Assembly: GCA_033977485.1 (NCBI GenBank)
Contig: CM066982.1
Location: forward strand, 36,558,218 to 36,622,217
Source: Hydrangea macrophylla
Taxonomy: Eukaryota > Streptophyta > Magnoliopsida > Cornales > Hydrangeaceae
DNA: 64,000 bases
Direction: 5' to 3'
Part shown: piece by piece, positions 36,351 to 46,402 of the stretch
How positions within the stretch are numbered: position 1 is the first letter of the stretch
Layout of the letters: each line of letters starts with the position of its first letter
The notes under the pieces: generated by a model
What the model was told of the DNA's origin: nothing
Databases searched by the model: none
Seen by the model: the letters and a program-made list of their open reading frames with translations, nothing else
Position numbers and translations under genes: made by a program

Positions 36351-37493
36351 CGAACCCAGAATCTCTGGTTTCGCAGACCAAAATTTCTGATTTTGGGTTC
36401 ACTCGAGGATTAGACTTGAAAGCATCTTTTTAATCGAATTAATTAATCTTTGTGTGCCTGTTGCATTTCACTTGCATGTCCAGCCAGTCGATTGCACAGA
36501 AGTATGACCTTGGAGGCTCGGGGCAACCCGGTCGGTCAAGTTATCATGGGACTGTGTGATCACCCTTGATCTCGTACCATGATTTGGTATATGAAGCATC
36601 CTATCGGATGTGTGTCAAGGGTCCCTTATTTGACCAAAACTCAGCCTTTGCATGGTAGCTTCCATAGAACCTTTCAATCTTAGGAAATCAACTCTTGATT
36701 AGGAATATATGCTAGGAAGTTTTGCCCAAAAGGGATTACTTGAGATGATGACGATACTTGCTAGATGAAAGATGTATAATCTTTTAATCACCTTTTAGCA
36801 ATTTCTCCTCATGATCCACGACATTTGGAGAACATGCCGAACCTTGATTATAAGATTATACTTCCTATATCATGTCAGCTAAGAATCATTGACCTTGTAT
36901 GTGTCCGAATTCATGGAAAGTACGGTGATAATCCGATCATGTGATCTTTCTGCCCCAAGAGTTTTAAGTCCATCTTTTAAAGCAAATAGATTTTTGCCAT
37001 CTTTATTCTAAAGTCTTCAAAAAAGGAAATCTTTGAAGTTCACTTCTTTTGAAACTCCAAATTACTTTTATCAAGGTACATTTTCGCATGATCATCTTGG
37101 GAATTGTTTTTGAAAAAGAAATGTTTTTCAAACGAATTTTGAAAATTCTTTACCCAACTTCTGAGAAGGTAGTAAGGATCACAATAAGAGGAAAAATTAT
37201 CGCACTTGACATGGATAAGGATTTTATGTGCTTATGTGCCTTATATGTTAGGATTATGATTTTTTTTCTCTTTTTTTGCGTATAGAGTAGGCACACACAC
37301 ACACATGCATTGCATCCGCATGACATATAAGAGGAAAGTTTCCTTTCTTTTCAAAAAGTTTTTGTATGATAAAATGAAGATAAAAAAGATTTTAAAAGAG
37401 AAAATTTCAAAATTTATTGTAGGAGCAAAAATAGCAAATCAAGCGTGGTTTAGGGATCCTACAGCAAGACTAGTAAGAAGGGGATATGCTGAG
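36351..37493 (+). other. Tat-A leader, non-coding
   Basis: 1.1 kb between PBS and gag. A stretch at 36620-36705 and another at 36723-36755 match the Tat-B leader (56430-56515, 56545-56575), although the LTRs of the two elements are mostly different. The frame at 37049-37285 is not shared with Tat-B. Confidence 0.65.
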
Positions 37494-40400
37494 ATGGCTG
37501 AAGAGAGAAACAACGAAGAGATGGCCGGGTTAAGGGTACTGGTAGAACAACAAGCGGAGCAGATGAGGCGACAGGCCAAAAATATGAATCGCATGATGGG
37601 GATGATAGAAGAACTGAACCGCTGACCACCATATGTGAATCCACCTATTATAGACCCACCTTTGGGAGGAGGGGAAGGAGATTGGTTCAATGATCAGGAA
37701 GCACAATGGGCTGATGCACTACGGGCCAACAGAGACAGAGAGAAAGCTGAGAAGGAGAAGCTACTGACCGAGAAAATAGAGAAGTTAGAAAGGGTGATGC
37801 GCAAGGCTGAGGGAGTTGATACCTATCGGATAGAGTTAAAAGGCATGTATGATGGGGTCCATGAGACGCTGCCTGCCGGGTTCAAAATGCCGATTTTTGA
37901 TAAGTTTGATGGCACCGGGAATCCTCACAGTCATATCCGAATGTGCATAGGGGCTTTCCAGCCTAGCGGTCTAAGCACTACCATGATGGCTGTTCTATTT
38001 CAACAAACCCTAACCGGAGCTGCTCTATCGTGGTACCTTACACTTGAGCTGAGTAAAACCAGAATTTGGGAGGAAATTGTGAAGTCATTTGTGACCCAGT
38101 ATGAGTACAATCAAGACTTAGACGTCACCGTCCGAGATCTAGAAACAACCAGGTAGGGAAGCAAAGAGTCGTTCGCTGAGTATCTGAGCCGATGGAGAGG
38201 AAAGGCCGCAAAGATGGTGCAGAGGCCGTCTGAGAAAGAACAGATCCGGATGTTAATGAAGAATCTACAGCCGGTCTATCAAGAGAAAATGAGGTTCCAA
38301 TCCATCAACACCTTTGTTGAGGTGTTTGATGTGGGAACAAGAATTGAGGATGCGATTCAAGAAGGAACCATCAAGAAGGAAGAACAGCCAAACCGATACA
38401 GGAGACCGAATTATGGATCAGGCGGAGGACATTCGGGGGGTCACCCCGGCCCTACTGATGTCAATGCACTTAGCGAGCCAGAGAGAAAATTTGATATCAC
38501 AAGAAGTTACCTTAAGGAAGGGGGAGATAAGCCACCAAGAAAATTCTCAAATCTGGGGGTATCACTGTCGACCGCTCTTGACAGGCTGTTAGCGAAGGGG
38601 CATCTCCGTCAGTTGGAACCTCGACCGCTACCAAGACCACTTCTGCCAAATTTCTAAGGAGACCTCTTCTGCAAATTTCATCAGTAGAAAGGTCACTCGA
38701 CGGACCGGTGTATGAGATTAAGGCACGAAATCCAGAACCTCATTGATAACAAAGTAATTTCAGAACCACCTACCAAAGCTCCAAATGTTACTAGGAATCC
38801 ACTTCCAAATCATCAAGCTGTGCCATCACTGCAGGGCCTTTATCTCTTGGGGATAGAAGAAGTAACCTTCGATCCGTCTAGACTAATCACTAAGGCCGGG
38901 ACACCAAGAAAGCCATACCAGCTGCCTAAGGATTCGACAATCTGTGCTTTGGAGCATCAGCCGGAGAAGAGTAAAATGGGATACTCAGACTAGTGGGTTC
39001 AAGGGAGTGACGATCGAGATGTGAGCCGGGTGGAAGATGATCTTTGGTATGATAGCGACAAAGAAACAGAGATGATGAAAGCTGCTGTGTAAGTTGATCC
39101 AGAAGTTGACAATCTGTGGGCAAAGGAAGAAGTCAGTCACTTAACTCGGTCAGGCAGACACTTTAAACCACATGAGCTAGAGGAGGATCATCCGGGGAGA
39201 GATCTAGACAAAGGAAAAGGAAAGATGAATGAAGAAGAGGAAGAAGATAGGGTTCTAAAGCAGATGAAGAAGACCCAGGCTAACATCACTGTTTGGGGAT
39301 TGCTGATTGCCTCCAAACGCCATAGGCAGGCGGTCCTAGACGCTCTGAACCAAGCTGACGTATCTATCGACACCACCCTGGAGGACCTCATAGGGCTGAT
39401 CTGCAAAATTCCGACTTCAACTATTACCTTCTCGTAAAATGACGTGCCCCCCGAAGGACCCATGCTCAACAAACCATTGTACATCACTGTCGAATGTTTG
39501 GGGAACACCGTGCCCGCTTGCCTAGTTGACAATGGGTCTGCCCTAAATGTATGTCCCTTCCGAACGGCCAAGCGAATGGGCTTAGATGAATCGTCCTTCG
39601 TGCCGTCCCAACAAAAGGTCAGGGCATATGACAACACCCAGAAAGCAGTCATGGGCATTATCTTTCTTAATCTTGCTATTGGGCCAGTAGACAAAGAATC
39701 TGAATTCCAAATCATCGATATCCCTGCCTCCTTCAATCTACTGCTAGGGAGGCCATGGTTGGATAGCTTAGGCGCCATACCATCCACCATTCATCAAAAT
39801 GTCAAATGCGTTTAGAAGGGCCAGGTCTGCGACATTCTCGGGGACAGCTGGGTTAGTTTTTCCGAAGCATCATCAAGCGCACCGGTGCTATAATTACAAC
39901 TGCAAGAAGAAGAAGTAAATGTGGGAGGGTTCGAGTTCATCAGCATGTTAGAAGAGGAAAAGCTAAGAGAGTTTTTACCACTCCATCTTGATCAGTATGC
40001 CAGTCCCGTGGTCACGGGAATCATGAAGAAAATGGGTTTCTTTCCAGGATTAGGGTTGGGGAAGAACCTTCAGGGTCTGCCAGAGTCTCCAAGAATCCCC
40101 ACCCAGACTCACACTCACAGTCTGGGGTACCAGCAGACAAAAAAGGAACTGAGGGCAAAGAAGAAGGCTGTCAATGCGCCACTAGACCCTTACCTAAAGA
40201 CGATGGGTATTTTGTGAAGGAAGGAGAAGATTTCCCCTTCTGTGGCTTCCCAGAGCCATGGATGGACCAAAAGGACAAATGTCTAAAGCAAGGGTTCGAG
40301 ATCTTTTTCTCCCATGAATTTTCCAAGTATAAAGACCCATTTTTACAAATGCCTGAAAAGCCTGTTACCGTCGAAGATTGGATTGGTGCACTGGACGGCT

Positions 40401-43400
40401 CTGCCATGAAAGATCTGTTAGGCAAAGGGAGCACAAAGATTATAGAAACGGATCATGAAAAGGCCAAGGGTGAACACGTTGAAGGTCTGGTGGAAGAGGC
40501 AGCCGAGAGTGGGGCAGATGAAGAAGATCAGGGGGAAACCAACAAAGGAAGGGTCGAGAAAGAAGAGATGGAAAAGATTACCAAGGCGGGAGATCTGGAA
40601 GAATGCTTCATCACCGATCTGGGGGGGAGAGAGCAAGAGAGAGTGGGTTTTTGAGTCTAGTGATAAGTTTCCCCCTCACCCAGAGTCTGTAATGGCCCAA
40701 ATCAGGCGTCTTTCAATTTCTATGTCTGTTCTAATCACTCCAAAGAAAATCAATGAAAACATGACTGATTCTGCCTACTCGAACGCGCTTAATGAATGTG
40801 ATGAATGTGATGATCATGAAACACCTATTGAATTGCAAAAGTTAATTGAAAAGGAAAAAGAATCTGCATATAAAATCATTGAGGACACTCTAACAATTAA
40901 TCTAGGAAATGAAAATAATCCTCAAAATGTCTTTATCGGCTCCACACTTAGCAGTAAAGAAAGCAAAGAACTAACCCATCTATTAAATGAGTTCAAAGAT
41001 GTTTTTGCATGGTCTTATGATGATATGCCAGGTATTGATCCAAAAATAGTCCAGCACCACTTCCCTCTCTTTCTCAATTCAAAACCCATAAAACAAAAAT
41101 TGAGGCGAATGAGGCCAGAATGGGCACTTAAAGTAAAAGAGGAGGTTGAAAAGCAATTAAAGGCTGGATTCTTGATGGTCACCGAGTATCTTGAGTGGAT
41201 TGCCAACATTGTGCCTGTCCCAAAGAAGGATGGTCACATTAGGGTTTGCGTTGATTTTCAAGATTTAAACAGAGCAAGTCCTAAAGACGATTTCCCGTTA
41301 CCTCACGTCGATGTGTTGGTTGATAACACTGCGGGGCACGAGCTTCTATCTTTTATGGATGGATTCTCTGGGTATAATCAAATCCTCATGGCGCCCGAGG
41401 ATAGGGAGAAAACCACGTTCATCACTCCATAGGGGACATATTGTTATAGGGTCATGTCGTTCGGACTTAAGAATGCAGGTGCGACCTATCAAAGGGCCGC
41501 CACCACTTTACTACACGACATAATCCACAAAGAGGTGGAGGTGTATGTGGATGATATGATTGTGAAATCCAAGGAGAGGGTAAGGCACCTAGAAGCCTTG
41601 AAAAAGTTCTTTGAGAGATTGAGGGAGTTCAAAATGAGGCTAAACCCGCAAAAATGCACGTTCGGAGTCACTACTGGGAAATTATTGGGGTTTCTCATTA
41701 CTCAGAGGGGAATAGAGGTAGACCCCACCAAAATAAAAGCCATAACCGAAATAAACCCACCGAAAGATGAGAAAGAGCTGAGGGATTCCTGGGTAGAATA
41801 CAATTCATAAGCCGTTTTATCTCAAAACTCACCATGACCTGCGATCCGGTATTCGAGTTACTCAGAAAAGGAGAGAGATTCGAGTGGGATACCTTGTGTC
41901 AACAAGCCTTCGACAAAATCAAAACCTACCTCCAAAACCCACCTGTCCTATCACCACCTTCACCTGGAAGACCCCTGTTACTTTATCTCTTCGTATCCGA
42001 AGATTCGATGGGGTGTATACTGGCCCAAGAAGGAGAAGAGGGGCACGCGGAGAAGGCCATTTACTACTTGAGCAAAAGAATGGTCGGATACGAGTTAAAG
42101 TATTTGCCCTTGGAAAAGGCCTGTTGGGCCTTGGTTTGGTGTACCCGACGCCTTCGCCACTACATGATAGCCTTTCCCGTAATCCTAATATCCTGAATAG
42201 ACCCATTAAACTACCTATTCGAAAAACCCGTCTTGACCAGTAGGATTTTCGTTGGACCATGATGCTGGCCGAGTTCGACATCAAGTATGTCACTGCCAAG
42301 TCTGTGAAAGGGAGGATCGTCGTCGAGTTTTTAGCTGACCTCGCTATAGAATCTGAGGACAAGGGAGAATTCAAGTTCCCGAATGAAGAAATAATGGAGG
42401 TAAGGAGGATTTGTGGAAGATGTATTTCGATGGAGCCACCAATCAATTAGGATACGGAGTCAGGGTCATCCTCATAGCACCCGATGGGGCCCCTGCCCCA
42501 TTAGCCGTCAAACTCAAGTATAACTCAACCAACAACACCGCGGAGTACGAAGCCTGCATAATTGGGATGGAAGCAGCCTTGGCTTTGAAAGTCGGGCAGA
42601 TTGATATCTTCGGAGATTCCAACTTGATCATATCCCAAGTCTGAGGAGATTAGAAGGTAAAGCATGAGAAATTGAGACCTTACCACGATTATCTAGAAAG
42701 GCTAAAAGCGCAGTTCCAAAAGATTTCTTTTTACTACCTCCCTCGTGAAGAAAATAAACTAGCCGACTCATTGGCTACCTTAGCCTCGATGATCCAAATC
42801 CCTTCCAAAACTGCCATGATCCCACTATCCATAGAAGTGAGGAGCCAACCGTCGTTTGAAATGATCGCGGCCGTAGAAAGAGAAGATGAAGTGCCTTGGT
42901 ATGAAGATGTCTGGAACTTTATTAAGAAAGGGGAATACCCCGAAGGAGCCTCTAAAAAAGGACAGAAAGGCGATTCGACGATTTGCCGCTCAGTTTGTGA
43001 TTTATGCGAATAGGCTATGGAAGAAGTCCTACACCGGGTATAATCTGGAATGCCAACATGGGAAGGAAGCTAAGAGAATGATGGAGGAAATACATGAAGG
43101 AGTATGTGGGCCCCACATGAATGGGCACATGCTGGCAAAGAAGATCATCCGACAGGGGTACTATTGGACGACCTTGGACAAAGACTATTGCGAATATGTT
43201 AGAAGGTGTCACAAGTGCCAGATTCATGCAAATTTGATGCATACCCCGCCGTCACAACTCTATAGCATGACCACTCCTTGGCCATTCTCCGTGTGGGGAA
43301 TTGATATCATTGGTGAGATAGTTCTGAAGGCTTCCAATGAGCACCGATACATAATCGTGGCAATCGATTATTTTACAAAGTGGGTGGAGGCAGCCTCGTA

Positions 43401-44088
43401 TGCAACTTTGAAAGCCAAGGACGTGGTGAGTTTCATCGAGAAAAACATAATCTGCAGGTATGGGGTCCCGAGTGAGTTTATCTCCGATCATGGCAGTCAT
43501 TTTCAGGGGGAGGTTATCCCGCTCCTGGAAAAGTATAAGATCACTCGCCATCAATCATCCCCGTATAGGCCTCAAACGAATGGAGCAGTAGAAGCAGCAA
43601 ATAAGAAGCTGCCGTTTGCTTTGTGGGGATACCGAACCTCGGTGAGAACTTCAACGGGTGCTACGCCATATTCGTTGGTCTACGGGATGGAGGCTGTTCT
43701 CCCAATCGAAGTGGAAATACCCTCTCTTAGGGTTTTGGCAGAATGTGAGGTCACCGAATCAGAATGGGTACGAGGAAGGTGTGAGGAATTGATGTTACTA
43801 GATGAGAAGAGGCTAGCCGCAATAAACCATACTCGGGCGTACCAAAAGAGGATAGCTCGTGCTTTCAACAATAAGGTCCGCCCAAGGAAGCTTGCTGAGG
43901 GTGACCTGGTCCTCAAAGAACTGAAAGTGCCTGTTTATGATCCCAGAGGAAAATTCAAACCCAACTGGGTCGGGCCATACATCATTAAGACTCTCATTTC
44001 CAGAGGAGCGGCCTATCTCATGGACTTAGACGGTGTTGAATTTAAGCAACCGATTAACCTCGATCGCCTCAAGAAATACTTTGCTTGA
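37494..44088 (+). pseudogene. Tat-A gag-pol polyprotein, broken
   Basis: Start chosen at ATG 37494 by alignment with Tat-B. Order: gag (37635-38156, with FKMPIFDKFDGTGNPHSHIR), zinc knuckle remnant near 38670-38710 (GHSTDRCMRLRHEI), protease (39444-39815, CLVDNGSALNVCP), G-patch-like segment (about 40010-40075, MKKMGFFPGLGLGKNLQG), RT (40680-41810, with VYVDDMIVKS), RNase H (41834-42196), archaeal-type RNase H (42411-42780, WKMYFDGATN, NNTAEYEA, FGDSNLI), integrase (42886-44088). Frame changes near 40197, 40640, 41786, 42243, 42405 and 42957, and ten or more stops (for example 37623, 38154, 39435, 39813, 41430, 42194, 42642). The integrase lacks about 20 residues just after its catalytic Glu. 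No chromodomain. Dead. Confidence 0.9.
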
Positions 44089-44699
44089 AACCATTTCTTC
44101 CAAAACCTCCTACCTTGATGAACTACGCTCGACCTGATTCCCGCTAGGGGATACGTAGGCAACCTACTTGGTTCGGTCATTGAAAATAAAACCGTCCGAA
44201 CGGCGTCTTCCTTCAAACCTTAAACCGAACTACTACAGGCCTGATACCCATTCCGGGATAAGTAGGCGGGCTCTCAAAAGCCTTCGGCCCATAAAAAAAA
44301 ACTGTGCTAAAACCAGGGGCAAACTTCGTTTGCTGGCCAAAGAGCCCAGATACAGAACCCTTCCTTTGATCACCTGGCTATCAAGATAAGTACTATAAAG
44401 AAACAAATGAGAATTCATGATATAGAAGGGGTAAAATTTTGAGCAAAAAGAAAAGTAAAGAGCCAAAGTAAAGACATTGAAAGGAGAATTCTTCATAAAA
44501 GATTAACTGAAGGAGTGAGCACTTTGATTAAACATGTTAAAACTTTCCCAAAAATGACAACACTTCTTGAAAAAAAAAATTAATAATAATAATAATAAGG
44601 AAAATCACATTCAAAAGTGTAGAAGGAGTAGGCAGGGTCTGTCAGAAAGTTTTGGCAAGCTTTTCCCTATTTTCGTTTACTTTATTATGCATATGTCTG
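44089..44699 (+). other. Spacer after Tat-A integrase
   Basis: No gene. It holds two copies of a 40-45 bp motif (GAACTAC ... CTGATTC ... GGATACGTAGGCA) at 44120-44163 and 44226-44269; a third copy is at 50748-50790, on the far side of the antisense genes. An ATAATA run lies at 44580-44597. Confidence 0.6.
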
Positions 44700-45790
44700 T
44701 CAAGCTCGTCTCGCAACCAAGGCCTGGACCTCTAGAAGATACTGGGCAGTAGGCACAGTCAGAGCCGGAATCCTCGGGCACGGAGCAGCCATCCTGCTGT
44801 GCCAAGCCTCAATAAAAGCCTTCACAATAGAAGTGCGCAAAGTGGACCCTCTGGTAAAATCAGCAGTCACAGATTCAGTAGTATCCTGCAAAAGTCCAAA
44901 CTGACGGACCACCCGATCGGGAATGTAGAAAGTAGTAGCACGCAAGCCCGGTAGCCAAATTTCGGGTCACCCAGTAAGACGTACAGCAATGGAGCGATAA
45001 ATCCACTGCGGACACATCCAGTAGATATCACTGGAAGAGAGGCCCTGAAGCCAACCAAGCCATGCATTGGCGGAGTGAAATAGGTTGTGAATCTCCATAC
45101 GATCATATGGAAGTGACCCACGAAGATGGGAAGGTGTATAAAGAGGTTCAAACGCTCCATGAGCCAAATCTGAAGAACAAAAGGTGCCCCGGCAGATAAT
45201 ATGGCCCCGGTAGCATGAGCATGGCCCAATCCAATCAGAGTTTCACCAAGGACCAGCATAACAGCACTTTTCATCTCCCGCAAACCACAGACAATGGGTA
45301 TGAGAGTGTCGGAAGATAACTGAAAGAAGAAGTAAGAGAGCATAGCAATTGACAGGGCACTACGTCGGATGATCTGATACTCGCCATCGTAAGGGTCCCC
45401 TATGGGAGCATAAACAGAAGAAAGGTGCTCAAAGTCGATCTGCCTATTATGAACAAAAGAACCCGCCGCATTTCGAGATATGTGAAGGAGAATGGCTAAA
45501 TCCTGGACATACCCGGCCTGAACCAAAGGGACTGTCAACTTGGCAAAAGGGTCGGTATGCAGAATGGTGCTGAATTCCTCAAACAAGGGACAAATCTCCT
45601 GAGAGCCAAAACGAAAGATGTTGAGAGCGGGATCCCAACACTGAGTGGCAGCTCGAAGTAGGCCCTCATTCAAATGCACCTGTCGGAAAGAGAAGAGATC
45701 GTTTAGTCTGAAACACTCAAAGTTGAGCTTGTCAATGCTCGAGAGATTATCCATCCATGGGAAGAGGATTTGGGAGCTAACGGGGGCCAT
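44700..45790 (-). pseudogene. Antisense DUF7745-family gene, single exon, broken
   Basis: Minus-strand ORF from ATG 45790 (MAPVSSQILFPWMDNL). The N-terminal part reads VHLNEGLLRAATQCWDPALN, then IFRFGSQEICPLFEEFSTIL, the signature of the plant DUF7745 family, a relative of the PMD fold often linked to transposons. The middle has GAPFVLQIWLME, and the C-terminal part GLRATTFYIPDRVVRQFGLL. A one-base loss near 45140 changes frame and a TGA at 44969-44967 interrupts; the frame then runs to a stop at 44700. That makes about 363 codons. A TATTTATA box (45856-45849) and a palindrome cluster (45887-45985) lie upstream, and the leader is about 60 nt. Function unknown; family call from memory of the consensus. 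Confidence 0.7.
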
Positions 45791-45848
45791 TTGAAAAAGG
45801 AGAGAACAAAGGGAGGTAGTTTTTTGCGGAGTTTTGAAGAAAAGGGGG

Positions 45849-45856
45849 TATAAATA
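45849..45856 (-). promoter_or_regulatory. TATA-like box of antisense DUF7745 gene
   Basis: Minus-strand TATTTATA, 59 bases before the ATG. On the plus strand it reads TATAAATA, so a promoter in the other direction cannot be excluded. Confidence 0.45.
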
Positions 45857-45886
45857 GAGGTAGATCTGCCAGAAGTCAGGACGACA

Positions 45887-45985
45887 CTCAGAGAAGTGCT
45901 GTGCGGCAGTCTGTGAGTGCCGTCGCGGCATTCGCTGACTGCCCTACGGCACTCACCAAGTGCCGCGGAGACCTAATTGAGTGCC
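45887..45985. repeat. GGCA(C/G)T palindrome cluster upstream of DUF7745 gene
   Basis: Same motif family as in the Tat-A LTR: GGCAGTCTGTGAGTGCC, GGCATTCGCTGACTGCC, GGCACTCACCAAGTGCC and a half-site GAGTGCCG. It ends about 30 bp upstream of the TATA-like box of the antisense gene. Confidence 0.9.
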
Positions 45986-46402
45986 GTTCTGGGTTTTTCA
46001 TTAGCCAGGGTCTGTTTGTAACACGTTTAGCCCACCTGCAAACAGAAAACTAAATAAACGACAATAAAACGTGTGCTTCATGCAGCACGTGCAACAAAGA
46101 CTAAGCCATAATCGCATACATTCATTCATTTCATTTGTGCATTTCAAATAAATAAAAGAAATAGAGGCATTCAAAGATCAAATAAAAGGGGGACCAAGCT
46201 ATGGTCCCATATACGGCAAGAGAAGGACCAAGCCATGGTCACACATACGGTGAAAGATAAAGGTAATGCAAGTGCCTATCCTACCGGCTATCATAGAGCC
46301 ATCATCAAGAGTAAAGTGTGTGCATATACAATCATCCAGAATACAGTGTATATCCTCCCAGAACACTCAAAAAGTAAAAAAAGTAAAGAAAAAAAAAAGA
46401 GA
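45986..46402. other. Spacer between the two antisense genes
   Basis: AT-rich, no gene seen. Reading on the minus strand it is the 3' flank of the PMD gene and the upstream region of the DUF7745 gene. A plus-strand frame at 46235-46459 overlaps the PMD end and has no features. Confidence 0.5.

Noticed and set aside
39188..39790. 200-codon minus-strand frame opposite Tat-A protease
   Set aside because: Shadow of the protease region; no signature, and it is lost in Tat-B.
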